The notes below the pieces were generated by a model. It saw only the letters and a program-made list of their open reading frames with translations, was not told the origin of the DNA and searched no databases. DNA of 64,000 nt from CAZFLN01 sp964519905 (GTDB lineage Bacteria; Patescibacteriota; Microgenomatia; UBA1400; UBA1396). The position numbers and the translations under genes were made by a program. The stretch's first letter is position 1, and each line of letters starts with the position of its first letter. Shown here piece after piece: positions 53,964 to 61,947 of the stretch. The DNA lies in assembly GCA_964519905.1 (NCBI GenBank), contig CAZFLN010000001.1, forward strand, positions 36,368-100,367. The letters are read 5' to 3'.

Positions 53964-54710
53964 ATGTTCGAAACGTATCTTCAGCACATTGGTGTTTCAG
54001 AGTTAATTCCTCATCTCTCCACATATTCACCAGACTTGAACTTTCTTGAAACGGTGCAAAAGAGTTCCGAGAGTCTTACGATTCAAGATCGAGAAGATTT
54101 GTATAGATACCAAGTTCCTAAACTTTCTCCTGACGGAAGTTGCGGATTACCAGGAAGTACTCAGTTAGATTGGTATGATTTGTCCGCGATTCTTGGAGTG
54201 AGCGAGTTGGAAAAAAAGTATCATCCTGTGACGCATCAGCTCGCTAGAAATGGAGAGGCAGTGAAGTGTATTCAAAGCGTAACGAGCGTGGATTGGCTCG
54301 GAGTCTACAAACGAGTGATTTCTCCGCTTGGAGAAGATGTGCTTGTGAAGATTTCATATTATGGCCGAGCCAGTCGAGCGGAGTTCCCTTTGACTCCAGA
54401 GTTTGCTCAAAACAGCAACAACTCCTCTGTTGGTTTATCTGGCAAGGCGCGATATTTTCAAGACTTGAGCGTGTATGAAGGTCCGTATTATGAATGTGAT
54501 CAAGCGGTTCAGAGTGAGTTTTGCTTACCGATACTGGACGAGAATCAGCGCGTTATTGGAATCATAGATGCTGAGTCGTTCCAGAAGAATTTCTTTACCA
54601 ACGAACGATTGCTCACTCTGAGTTGGTTTGGCTGGATTTTGGGAAAGAGTGATTTCTTTCGAGAAGGTACATCAAGCTTCATGACCAAGCAATTTTCTCG
54701 ACAACAGTAG
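53964..54710 (+). CDS. GAF-domain protein similar to free-methionine-(R)-sulfoxide reductase
   Basis: 248 residues; the GAF domain spans about 95-225. Tyr-Glu-Cys-Asp-Gln-Ala-Val-Gln-Ser-Glu (Cys178) aligns with the catalytic Cys-Asp-x-Ala-x-x-Ser-Glu of fRMsr enzymes, and Leu-Pro-Ile, then Arg-Val-Ile-Gly-Ile-Ile-Asp, follows as in that family. The resolving-Cys motif (usually Gly-Val-Cys-Gly) reads Gly-Leu-Ser-Gly, and Cys187 or Cys102 might substitute. A 95-residue N-terminal extension is unusual. GGAAGG precedes ATG. The upstream SAM-riboswitch-like leader supports a role in methionine metabolism. Its last 32 bases overlap the antiporter gene. Confidence 0.7.
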   Translation: MFETYLQHIGVSELIPHLSTYSPDLNFLETVQKSSESLTIQDREDLYRYQVPKLSPDGSCGLPGSTQLDWYDLSAILGVSELEKKYHPVTHQLARNGEAVKCIQSVTSVDWLGVYKRVISPLGEDVLVKISYYGRASRAEFPLTPEFAQNSNNSSVGLSGKARYFQDLSVYEGPYYECDQAVQSEFCLPILDENQRVIGIIDAESFQKNFFTNERLLTLSWFGWILGKSDFFREGTSSFMTKQFSRQQ

Positions 54711-56634
54711 TCTCGAATTTTGTGTAGAGTCTTGGAAACTCTCGAGAAATAGCTTGACGTTGGAAGTTATTGCGCATTCGGTATAGTTCATGCTCAGAAA
54801 TAATCTGACGAATAATTTGTAAGTTCTTTGGGTTCGACACAAGCTGAGAAATGTGCTCTAAATATCGGATAGCTTCTGCGCTGGCAATAATTCGTGCTTT
54901 CAGAAGGAATAACCGTTCAATAATTAATGCTTTTTTCTGGTTTTCGAAGTAGGTGCTCAAGAATGGCAAGAAGCGAATATTATCTGAGATTTCACTCATT
55001 CGTTTGTAAAAATTTTCTTTACTGGGCAGTAAACCACCTTGCTGGAATCCCGTGCCATAGTACAAACCCGGGTATTCTAAAGCATCTGTTTGCATGTCCA
55101 GCTCTCCCATAAAAGTATGAAAGACAGATTCTGGGATTTGCTGTTTGGAGAAGAGTTTTTCAATAACTTTACTCTCAATTTGGAGTACTTCGAGGCGAAG
55201 ACTGCGTTCAAAGTCTTTTGGTGTGGCCAACTGTTCTAAACTCATCTTGTGCTTTTGCTCTTCTTGGTACAAAGCTCGTAAAACATCTTTTTTCACGGTG
55301 ACAGAGTACTCGCCTTCCGAAAGCTGCTCAACGCGTTGACGAGCTTTTTGAATTGAGAAAATGTCTGCTTCTTCTTTCATGATGAGTTCTTCTTTTTTGG
55401 GGATATGCAGTCCCAAGAAGAACAACACTGTTTTAATAGTCAGTCCATTGATAAACAGAGAGAATAAGAATGCGGAAAGCGTGAAAATGAGGAATTGTTC
55501 TTTATAGAGATATGTATCAGGCAGTGAGTACACCAGTACGAGTGCCACTACACCACGGAGCCCACCCCAGTTCAAAACATGCTGCCAAGAGAGTGGCACA
55601 TTGGGCTCGTCTTTAAAGAAAGAAAGTCGATTGGACAGTCCGAATGAAACATATACAGAGATTGCTCTGGCAATTAATACTGCTGCAATGGCGTACATGG
55701 TGACCATTGGGTGGAGGAAAAGGAGTTCAATATTCAGATCAAATGCTGTAAAGAAAAATACGAGAGAAACTGCCAAAAATGCAAGATGACTCCAGAACTT
55801 TTCCATAAAATGCATTACTGGACTGGAAATTTTTGTGCGGCCAATATTTCCCATAGTGATACCTGCAGCAACTGTGGCCACAATCCCAGAAAGGTGGAAA
55901 ACATGTTCAGCTACTAAGAACGTAATCCAGCAGAGTGCAAGTGTGAGAGTAGTTTCTACGAGCTCGTCATTATCTACTTTCGCAATGAACAGTGAGGTCA
56001 AGTACGACACAACAAATCCGAAGAGAATACTGCCCACAAAAACATAGGAGAAATCACCAATTCCGTGCAGTACATCTTTTGAAGAAAAAACATTTTCTGC
56101 GACGACAAAACTTGCCAGTAACCGAAAAGCGATGATCGCGGTAGCGTCATTAAAAAGACTCTCCCCTTCCGCAATGAGTGCAAGACGTTTTGGCGCTCCA
56201 AGCTCTTTAAAGATGGCTAGGACGGCAATTGGATCGGTTGTGGAAATGAGTGCGCCGAATAACAGACCATGCCAGAATCCAATACCAATAAAGTACTGCA
56301 AAAGAAATGCCACGATGATACTCGCCAGAATAAGACCGAACGTAGCCAAAAACATTATTGATTTGAATTGGAGTTTGAATTGGTGGAAATTTACGTGGAA
56401 CGCTGACTCATAGAGTAAAACAGGGAGCAGTACAAAATAGATTATGTCTGAGGAAATTTCAAAATGTGTTTCCAGTCCTAAGGATCGAAACACCATTTGC
56501 ATGGCAAAGCCGATAACCAATAAGGCTACTGTGTACGGAAATTTGAGACGCTTGGCTATGGTGAGAACGAGTGCGGTTGTTGCTAGGAAGAACCCCACAA
56601 AAATCATGCTAAGTATTAGGTGCTCTGAATGCAT
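54679..56634 (-). CDS. CPA1 Na+/H+ antiporter (NhaP/NHE-like)
   Basis: 651 residues: 12 to 13 membrane helices in the first 410, with Thr-Asp-Pro-Ile-Ala (unwound helix) and Glu-Gly-Glu-Ser-Leu-Phe-Asn-Asp (the ion-binding Asn-Asp of CPA1). The remaining 240 residues are a soluble helical C-terminal regulatory region. The family exchanges Na+ or K+ for H+ to control pH and ion balance. ATG 56634 has a TATGAT box about 30 bases upstream. Confidence 0.93.
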   Translation of the reverse strand: MHSEHLILSMIFVGFFLATTALVLTIAKRLKFPYTVALLVIGFAMQMVFRSLGLETHFEISSDIIYFVLLPVLLYESAFHVNFHQFKLQFKSIMFLATFGLILASIIVAFLLQYFIGIGFWHGLLFGALISTTDPIAVLAIFKELGAPKRLALIAEGESLFNDATAIIAFRLLASFVVAENVFSSKDVLHGIGDFSYVFVGSILFGFVVSYLTSLFIAKVDNDELVETTLTLALCWITFLVAEHVFHLSGIVATVAAGITMGNIGRTKISSPVMHFMEKFWSHLAFLAVSLVFFFTAFDLNIELLFLHPMVTMYAIAAVLIARAISVYVSFGLSNRLSFFKDEPNVPLSWQHVLNWGGLRGVVALVLVYSLPDTYLYKEQFLIFTLSAFLFSLFINGLTIKTVLFFLGLHIPKKEELIMKEEADIFSIQKARQRVEQLSEGEYSVTVKKDVLRALYQEEQKHKMSLEQLATPKDFERSLRLEVLQIESKVIEKLFSKQQIPESVFHTFMGELDMQTDALEYPGLYYGTGFQQGGLLPSKENFYKRMSEISDNIRFLPFLSTYFENQKKALIIERLFLLKARIIASAEAIRYLEHISQLVSNPKNLQIIRQIISEHELYRMRNNFQRQAISREFPRLYTKFETTVVEKIAWS

Positions 56635-56738
56635 AGATCAGAAAGGAGTAATTCTATCATAGCGATTAAAATGGCAAAGAGTCAATTTTTTTGTATACTA
56701 AAGGGAATCAAAAAGTTTGGTTTGAGAGGAAGAATTTT

Positions 56739-57158
56739 ATGGCACAGCGAGTATTTATTAATCTCCCAGTGAGTAATGTCGAGCGATCGACCAAGTTTTA
56801 TGAAGCTTTAGGTTTCACGAAGAACGAAATGTTTTCGGATGCAAAAGCCAGTTGCATGGTTTGGTCAGACAGTATTTTCGTGATGATTCTTGATCGATCG
56901 TTTTTTGCAACGTTCTTACATGAACGCCCAGTGGGTGACACAAAATCCACGAATTCTGTTTTGATTGCTCTGGAAATGGATTCTAAAGAAGCGGTCCAAA
57001 ACTTCGCAGACGCAGCCGCAGCAAATGGTGGATCGTTCTACAAGGTTGCGACACAAATGCCAGACGACATGATGTTTGGGTACGAAGTGCTCGACCCAGA
57101 TGGCAATCAGTTTGAACCACTCTGGATGAATCCAGATTTTAATCCGCAGCAAGCCTGA
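56739..57158 (+). CDS. VOC-family (glyoxalase-like) protein
   Basis: 139 residues: a VOC fold with Phe-Ile-Asn-Leu-Pro-Val at the start, Ser-Thr-Lys-Phe-Tyr-Glu-Ala-Leu-Gly-Phe and an ending Asp-Pro-Asp-Gly-Asn-Gln-Phe-Glu-Pro-Leu-Trp. Several YghM/glyoxalase-like proteins share this layout without known substrate. ATG 56739 lies after GAGGAAG; TGTATACT about 50 bases upstream is a likely promoter. Confidence 0.88.
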   Translation: MAQRVFINLPVSNVERSTKFYEALGFTKNEMFSDAKASCMVWSDSIFVMILDRSFFATFLHERPVGDTKSTNSVLIALEMDSKEAVQNFADAAAANGGSFYKVATQMPDDMMFGYEVLDPDGNQFEPLWMNPDFNPQQA

Positions 57159-57165
57159 GCAAGGT

Positions 57166-57930
57166 TTAGGGAGTTTTAGACGTTTTTTTGCGTGTGGCGT
57201 GCTTGAGAATCCACTGCGTGTGTTTGTTGGGACTCTGTCGGTGTTTCTCAATGAACGCTTCGGCAGCCGGTTGATTGACCTTGAGATAATCTCGAATGTT
57301 GTTGGCGACCGATCGCTGCACAAACTTGACCTCATCTTGCAGTAAAGACTCAAGTATAGAAAAAACTGGCGTTGGATGCTCAATAAAGAGATCCAGTTTG
57401 GTTGCCCATGGGAGTTTTGGGCGCAATCCCTCGGAGGCCAATCGTCGCACATGGAAGCTGTCTGATTGCGCCCAGTGTGCCAGAGTTTTGAGCAGCTCAT
57501 CCGGGTACTTTCGAATGAACGCACGAATCGCGTACTCCCCTGTCCCCCGCTTGGTAACTTCCTCGATAGCTTTGAGAGAGGTTTCCAAGTCTTCCAAGCC
57601 ATACATTTCAATAAACTTTCCGATAGGCAAAACCCAATAGAAATGCGTGAACATTCCCGTTTCGTGTGGATTTTCGTCGCCGAGTATGTGGGTGAGTATC
57701 AAGATCGCGGTTGGGTATTCTTTTGGCAAGTATTTTTTGAGCATTTTGGCGTGGAGCTCTATTCGCCCACTGTACTCAAGATTCATGACTTGCTTTGCCA
57801 CGGCATGAATATATTCTTGTGCGTTGAATTCAGGAAAGACCGTTTGAATTTTCTCGGCGAGCAGCTCCGCCAAATTCACACCAAACCATCTTTTGAGTCC
57901 TGATTCTGAAGTGGTTAGGGAAAGATTCAT
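57166..57930 (-). CDS. AlkD-like HEAT-repeat DNA alkylation repair protein
   Basis: 254 residues, all alpha-helical HEAT-like repeats with the AlkD-type motifs: Glu-Leu-His-Ala-Lys-Met-Leu, a Trp-Ala-Gln-Ser-Asp-Ser-Phe-His-Val-Arg-Arg-Leu-Ala-Ser-Glu-Gly segment and Val-Gln-Arg-Ser-Val-Ala-Asn. AlkD glycosylases excise positively charged alkyl-purines without base flipping. Some relatives are only DNA-binding. The C-terminus is basic. Its 3' end is 7 bp from the stop of the convergent VOC gene. Confidence 0.85.
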   Translation of the reverse strand: MNLSLTTSESGLKRWFGVNLAELLAEKIQTVFPEFNAQEYIHAVAKQVMNLEYSGRIELHAKMLKKYLPKEYPTAILILTHILGDENPHETGMFTHFYWVLPIGKFIEMYGLEDLETSLKAIEEVTKRGTGEYAIRAFIRKYPDELLKTLAHWAQSDSFHVRRLASEGLRPKLPWATKLDLFIEHPTPVFSILESLLQDEVKFVQRSVANNIRDYLKVNQPAAEAFIEKHRQSPNKHTQWILKHATRKKTSKTP

Positions 57931-57953
57931 GCTACACCTGCGGATACTTTGGT

Positions 57954-58235
57954 CTATTTCTTCTTTTTTCCAGTAAGTTTGAGGGTCGAGGAAGGATCAC
58001 TGTGAGCTCCACCACTTTGTACGTGCTTATCACTTATTTCTGCGCCATTCTTCATGACGTATACAAGTGCCATAGCATGGCCTCGTCCAAGTTGGAACTC
58101 TTCTTTGAGCCACTGAATAATCTCACCGGATTTTGTTTTATTTCCAAAGCCCTTTTCTTTCGCTAGAGCAATAAACTCATTGGGTGTTTTCCCAGTTTTC
58201 TCTTCAATGTTGTCTAAATACGCTTGGAATGACAT
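57954..58235 (-). CDS. DUF4287 protein, 93 aa
   Basis: 93 residues matching DUF4287: Tyr-Leu-Asp-Asn-Ile-Glu-Glu-Lys-Thr-Gly at the start, Glu-Phe-Ile-Ala-Leu-Ala, Gly-Glu-Ile-Ile-Gln-Trp-Leu-Lys and Leu-Gly-Arg-Gly-His-Ala-Met-Ala. The function is unknown, but the helical form resembles a DNA-binding or regulatory domain. ATG 58235 follows AAAAGGAGCACC. It lies 23 bp upstream of the AlkD-like gene, so the two probably form an operon. Confidence 0.85.
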   Translation of the reverse strand: MSFQAYLDNIEEKTGKTPNEFIALAKEKGFGNKTKSGEIIQWLKEEFQLGRGHAMALVYVMKNGAEISDKHVQSGGAHSDPSSTLKLTGKKKK

Positions 58236-58279
58236 GGTGCTCCTTTTATGAGAGACTTTTTAGGTGCGGTGTACCTCTC

Positions 58280-58369
58280 TTAGTTGAGAAAGTTTTCGCT
58301 TAAAATTTTTCTATACTGCTCTCTAGTGGCGTTCATTTCTTCTAGGTTGTGATTCTCTCGGTCATTCAC
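58280..58369 (-). CDS. Candidate small protein, 29 aa
   Basis: A GTG-started reading frame of 29 codons, ending TAA, with AAAGGA seven bases upstream. The peptide is charged, hydrophilic and predicted helical. The 234-bp gap between the DUF4287 and DUF5701 genes holds little else. A chance frame is quite possible. Confidence 0.3.
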   Translation of the reverse strand: MNDRENHNLEEMNATREQYRKILSENFLN

Positions 58370-58469
58370 AAAATATTCCTTTATGTTCCTAGAGATATTT
58401 TAACAAAAATGGGTCAAATGGGACAGATAAGTTTCGAAGGTTAAATCCCTCAGATAGCCTCTGGATTAT

Positions 58470-59111
58470 TTACACAACGCTTGAGATTCTGGTCTTGCAC
58501 GAAGCAGATCCTAACCAAGTATGTGGGTTGCCATCCCAGCACCAACCGAGGTTTGGCTGTTTCTGACCATTTATCCAAATTGCTGGTACCCGCTGATCGC
58601 CCTCGTGACGTGAAGCAAGCAGTGAAAAACAGTTGTTTTTCATGAGAAATTTAGGATAGTGGGTAACGATCGCGATACCTTCATCAATAGTGAGTGGAGA
58701 TCGACCAGCTTCTGTAATCATTTCCATTGCCCTATTGGGTGGCAAGTTAATGTTCTCTTTGCCGCGGTCAATGTCTATGAGAAGGTACACATTTGAAACA
58801 GGCACTTCCACTTCAGCAATAGTATTGAAATCAGTTGGCTGATGAGGAAAAAGTTTTGTAATACCTTGCTTGCCATCTTTCTCCACTACAGCCATGGCTT
58901 GATCAGCTGGAACTACCGTACTTTTGACCACGATGACAAATGGGAGCGATCCTTTTTCTAGATCGAGTTGAGTATCAATACTTTGAGGGAGTTTGCCTTT
59001 TAAGGCGTGGAGTTCTTTTTGAAATTCTTCATCTGGCACATGAGCTCGTTTGGAATACCCTTTACTGAGCAGTGTAGCAACCTGACGATCAAATTCTTGA
59101 GATATATCCAT
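58470..59111 (-). CDS. DUF5701-like protein, 213 aa
   Basis: 213 residues. Most of the chain is alpha/beta, with Phe-Val-Ile-Val-Val-Lys-Ser, Tyr-Leu-Leu-Ile-Asp-Ile-Asp-Arg-Gly and, near the C-terminus, Arg-Val-Pro-Ala-Ile-Trp-Ile-Asn and Leu-Gly-Trp-Cys-Trp-Asp-Gly-Asn-Pro-His-Thr-Trp-Leu-Gly. This is the pattern of DUF5701, whose function is not known. The frame runs 27 codons further upstream into a hairpin-rich segment, but ATG 59111 has GGGAAG upstream and starts the conserved part. Confidence 0.7.
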   Translation of the reverse strand: MDISQEFDRQVATLLSKGYSKRAHVPDEEFQKELHALKGKLPQSIDTQLDLEKGSLPFVIVVKSTVVPADQAMAVVEKDGKQGITKLFPHQPTDFNTIAEVEVPVSNVYLLIDIDRGKENINLPPNRAMEMITEAGRSPLTIDEGIAIVTHYPKFLMKNNCFSLLASRHEGDQRVPAIWINGQKQPNLGWCWDGNPHTWLGSASCKTRISSVV

Positions 59112-59145
59112 AATACTTCCCATCATTTGCTCCGAACTTTTCTTG

Positions 59146-59245
59146 GCGGAAGCGGTGGCCCGCTGCGCGGGCACTAGGCAGGTACAGCGCACAAGTGTGC
59201 TCGTACTTGCCGGTGGGATTGTCCTGCGGAAATCTCACCCGGCAT
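59146..59245 (-). other. Hairpin-rich leader (candidate structured RNA) with tRNA-Ser-like ends
   Basis: Three successive hairpins: GCCCGC/GCGGGC (59158-59172), an imperfect long hairpin (59177-59211), and GGTGGGATT/AATCTCACC (about 59211-59240). They lie directly upstream of DUF5701. GCGGAAGCGGTGG (59146-59158) repeats the tRNA-Ser 3' end (59289-59301), and CACTAGGC (59172-59179) matches its D-arm. No known RNA family was recognised. Confidence 0.4.
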
Positions 59246-59251
59246 ATCCAA

Positions 59252-59289
59252 CTCAGAGAAAAATAAGCAGCTGCTCATTTTTCTCTGAG
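59252..59289 (-). terminator. Near-perfect 19-bp inverted repeat after tRNA-Ser
   Basis: 59252-59270 pairs with 59271-59289 with one mismatch and no loop. On the minus strand it directly follows the last tRNA base and contains TATTTTTC in the 3' arm. It probably ends the tRNA transcript or aids 3' processing. Confidence 0.55.
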
Positions 59290-59374
59290 CGGAAGCGGTG
59301 GGATTCGAACCCACGATACCCTTTCGAGTTCACGCTTTCCAGGCGTGTGCCATAAACCACTAGGCGACGCTTCC
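59290..59374 (-). tRNA. tRNA-Ser (GGA), CCA not encoded
   Basis: On the minus strand, acceptor GGAAGCG pairs with CGCTTCC, discriminator G. The anticodon arm CACGC-CTGGAAA-GCGTG has anticodon GGA. A long variable arm is formed by the segment around AACTCGAAAGGGT, as expected for Ser, and the T-arm has GGTTCGAATCC. The bases after the discriminator are CTC, so CCA must be added enzymatically. Confidence 0.93.
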
Positions 59375-59480
59375 AGATGTGATCAACGAGAACATCAATT
59401 TTCTCACTGAACACAGGGTGATTATACGCTACGAATCCAGATCTCGCTATCTGCGGGGAAAATGAATCCAGAGGTGCTAA

Positions 59481-59831
59481 TTAGCGCTTTTGCGCTTTTT
59501 TCTGTGCTTCAATCAACTGTACGAGCTTACGGATTTCATTCAATTCTGTGGCTACGTGTTCAATTTTTGCTTCAACTGATCCGCCTGCCTCACCAACGAA
59601 ATATCCAATTGGTTCTTGAAGCGAGGCGGCAATCGCTTGTACTTGAGAAATGGACGGCTCTACCCGACCGACCTCAATGGCTGAGACGGTTTTTGAGGAA
59701 ATACCGACCAAATCAGCCAGTTCAGACTGAGTGAGGCCTCGGGCTTGTCTGGCGCGCTTGACTGCATTCCCAACTTCTCGGAGCTTTTTTTTGAAATTGA
59801 GAACAGTATATGGATGTGTGTTTTCTGACAT
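59481..59831 (-). CDS. XRE-family transcriptional regulator
   Basis: 116 residues: an HTH_3 domain at about 20-78 (Leu-Thr-Gln-Ser-Glu-Leu-Ala-Asp-Leu-Val-Gly-Ile-Ser-Ser-Lys-Thr-Val-Ser-Ala-Ile-Glu) and a C-terminal amphipathic helix (about 86-112) probably for dimerisation. ATG 59831 follows AAAAGGAAAACCT. Targets are unknown. The receiver-like gene starts 79 bp away in the other direction. Confidence 0.88.
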   Translation of the reverse strand: MSENTHPYTVLNFKKKLREVGNAVKRARQARGLTQSELADLVGISSKTVSAIEVGRVEPSISQVQAIAASLQEPIGYFVGEAGGSVEAKIEHVATELNEIRKLVQLIEAQKKAQKR

Positions 59832-59910
59832 AGGTTTTCCTTTTTAGGCCTGTTTAGCCTAGCATTTTGTCTCTTGTATTACAAGATCGATTCTCTATAA
59901 TAGAGAGTGT

Positions 59911-60225
59911 ATGCAAAATGTTGTTATCTTCGCTCCAACATCAGCTACTCGTAAATTATATCACCACACTCTCTCAAAACGAGAGTACCAAACCTATCGT
60001 GTGGCTGATTTGGCCGAGCTGCTGTTAGTCCTTGTTTCCTTCGAAATTGATACGATTATCTTGGTTGATGAAGGGAAAAATCTCCATGAGATCGATCTTG
60101 CTGTCGACATTATTTCTCGCAAGTTCGACAAGAAGCGCCTGATTATTATCTCTGCCACCCATCCTGGTGTGCCAAGTGCAGAGGTTCACGGCTCCTCTCG
60201 CGACTTTCTTGATAATATTCTGTAA
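59911..60225 (+). CDS. Response-regulator receiver-like protein
   Basis: 104 residues in a CheY-like alternating beta/alpha order: Val-Val-Ile-Phe-Ala-Pro, Thr-Ile-Ile-Leu-Val-Asp-Glu-Gly (candidate phosphorylation Asp) and Leu-Ile-Ile-Ile-Ser-Ala-Thr (the conserved Thr). The acidic pair at the first strand and the final Lys are missing, so it is likely a degenerate or stand-alone receiver fold. A CTCTATAATAGAG palindrome holding TATAAT lies nine bases before the ATG. Confidence 0.55.
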   Translation: MQNVVIFAPTSATRKLYHHTLSKREYQTYRVADLAELLLVLVSFEIDTIILVDEGKNLHEIDLAVDIISRKFDKKRLIIISATHPGVPSAEVHGSSRDFLDNIL

Positions 60226-60248
60226 GAATTCTGTGCTTTTATGCACGA

Positions 60249-60908
60249 ATGACAGATATTCGTTTGCCCGCAGCCAGACCTCGTGAGCGACTTTTGCGCT
60301 CAGGTCCTTCCCTTCTCTCCGAGCGAGATTTGTGGCAGTGTATTCTGGGATCTGGACGACGCGGTTGGCCTGTAGAAAAAATTGCCGCCGAAGTGCAACG
60401 AACTTTTTCTTCTGGAAAATCAAAAAAATCGCATTTCGCTTTGCCACTTGGCCAGGCTCAGAAAGCGCGGGTTCTCGCGGTTATTGAGCTGTTTAGCCGT
60501 TGGCATACCGCTCCTCAGTCTGTGAGTCTCACTTCTCCAAGTGATGTCTTGGCTTGGTGCACTGATCTGCGACGAGCCAAGCAAGAACAACTGTTGGTTC
60601 TCTACTGTGGTGTATCTGGAAATGTTTTACGAAACGAGGTTGTTGCCGTGGGAGGTTTGCAGCAGGTTTCTGTGGCGCCACGCGATATTTTTCGCTTAGC
60701 AAGTGAGTTGCCGGTTGATTCGCTCGTGCTCTGTCACAATCATCCGAGTGGATCAATTCTTCCCTCTTCTCAAGATGAGGTGTTTACAGCACGGATTGAA
60801 GCAGCCTGCAAGCTCTTGGGCTATTGGCTTCGTGATCACATTATTGTGACTGCGAATGAACATTTCTCGTTTCGTTCTCAAGGGAAACTGGAGACTTTGC
60901 CAGATTAA
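60249..60908 (+). CDS. radC: RadC-family JAB/MPN domain protein
   Basis: 219 residues: an N-terminal helical UPF0758 region (Pro-Arg-Glu-Arg-Leu-Leu-Arg-Ser-Gly and Leu-Leu-Ser-Glu-Arg-Asp-Leu) and a C-terminal JAB domain with Cys-His-Asn-His-Pro-Ser-Gly (zinc His pair) and Ser-Gln-Asp-Glu (zinc Asp). Despite its name RadC is probably a metalloprotease-like or DNA-related protein of unsettled function. Its stop overlaps the stop of the convergent SPFH gene. Confidence 0.9.
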   Translation: MTDIRLPAARPRERLLRSGPSLLSERDLWQCILGSGRRGWPVEKIAAEVQRTFSSGKSKKSHFALPLGQAQKARVLAVIELFSRWHTAPQSVSLTSPSDVLAWCTDLRRAKQEQLLVLYCGVSGNVLRNEVVAVGGLQQVSVAPRDIFRLASELPVDSLVLCHNHPSGSILPSSQDEVFTARIEAACKLLGYWLRDHIIVTANEHFSFRSQGKLETLPD

Positions 60909-61540
60909 TTGAAAGGATTCTGAGCGGTTGTGCGGATGGTCGTGTCTTCTTTGAGCACAACCGCATCTTGCCCATGACTATTCAGAACACGTACTTCAGA
61001 AAGGAGGAATCCGGCGCAGTTCAGACCTTTGTCTGAAAAGTGCTGACTGAGTTCTTCTCGGACAGTATTTTCAATGTTTGTTCGCTCTCGTCGAATTTGT
61101 TCTACCGTGTAGTTTGCAAATAAGGCAGCGATGCGTGATCGAGAAATTGGACGAACGACTTTACTCACAAAGCGCTCTCCAATATTTTCCCAGAGTTCTG
61201 GAGCATTCGATTTATCGATACGGAATAAGATAGAACCTTCGATTTCAATGTTTTGCTTATCTGCAGTCTGGGTAATAACTGGTTCGTCACCGAGTTCTTC
61301 ACTTTGCATACCATTGTTGTTAAAGCCGCGACGAATCGCATACTCTAGGATTTGGGCATTAAATAATTTGGCTACTTGCCAGAAAGGGAGTTTGAGGTGC
61401 AATCCTGGTCCCCACACTCGAGGCAGAACGCCGCGACCGCGGTCATACACACAGGCAATGTGACCCGGAGGAACAGAAATAAAGAAGCCACCAACGACTT
61501 CATCAACAAAAAAACCAACAACCAGACGGTCAAATTCCAT
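60905..61540 (-). CDS. SPFH/band-7 (prohibitin-like) domain protein
   Basis: 211 residues forming one SPFH domain: Val-Pro-Pro-Gly-His-Ile-Ala-Cys-Val-Tyr-Asp-Arg-Gly, Val-Trp-Gly-Pro-Gly-Leu-His, Thr-Ala-Asp-Lys-Gln-Asn-Ile and Glu-Leu-Ser-Gln-His-Phe-Ser-Asp-Lys-Gly-Leu. A short hydrophobic N-terminal stretch may attach it to the membrane. SPFH proteins build ring or cage scaffolds and organise membrane enzymes. It lacks the usual coiled-coil C-terminal half. TATAAT ends seven bases before the ATG (near-leaderless). Confidence 0.85.
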   Translation of the reverse strand: MEFDRLVVGFFVDEVVGGFFISVPPGHIACVYDRGRGVLPRVWGPGLHLKLPFWQVAKLFNAQILEYAIRRGFNNNGMQSEELGDEPVITQTADKQNIEIEGSILFRIDKSNAPELWENIGERFVSKVVRPISRSRIAALFANYTVEQIRRERTNIENTVREELSQHFSDKGLNCAGFLLSEVRVLNSHGQDAVVLKEDTTIRTTAQNPFN

Positions 61541-61581
61541 ACAAACTATTATACGCTACACATTCGCGGTATACTAGCGCC

Positions 61582-61947
61582 ATGACTTCCGGGAATCTTC
61601 GCAAGCTGTATATTTTGTACTGGCGCCATGACAGCATGGACTGGGAGAATGCGCGAACGAGTGAGTTGCGGGATCTCCTGACCTACGACGAGGATTTGAA
61701 TCTTCGCTACCGAGATGGTTTGGATTACCAGTTTATGAACGTGAATCGAAATACAGAGGATTATGTCCGCCACCGAGATACGGTTGAGCTCCTCCGTCGC
61801 CATAAAATTCGACGCGAACCTCTCATATATTTAGAGCTGTGGCGACCGAATAAAGATGGCTCACGAGAAGAAATGTACTCTATCGACAGTGATTACCGAA
61901 TGAAGCTGGTTTTGCGCCGAATTTTTGAAGTTATTTCTGAGAACTAA
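61582..61947 (+). CDS. Hypothetical protein, 121 aa
   Basis: Not recognised. A small acidic/basic mixed protein (Trp, Tyr, Arg-rich) with the start Leu-Tyr-Ile-Leu-Tyr-Trp-Arg-His-Asp, and many conserved-looking Arg-Asp-Glu residues. TATACT ends exactly six bases before the ATG, so a leaderless transcript is predicted. The last bases overlap the enolase gene's 3' end by four. Confidence 0.6.
   Translation: MTSGNLRKLYILYWRHDSMDWENARTSELRDLLTYDEDLNLRYRDGLDYQFMNVNRNTEDYVRHRDTVELLRRHKIRREPLIYLELWRPNKDGSREEMYSIDSDYRMKLVLRRIFEVISEN

Noticed and set aside
59289..59301. Integrated mobile element at tRNA-Ser
   Set aside because: A 13-base copy of the tRNA end lies only 143 bp away and no integrase or element genes are present; kept only as a possible scar.
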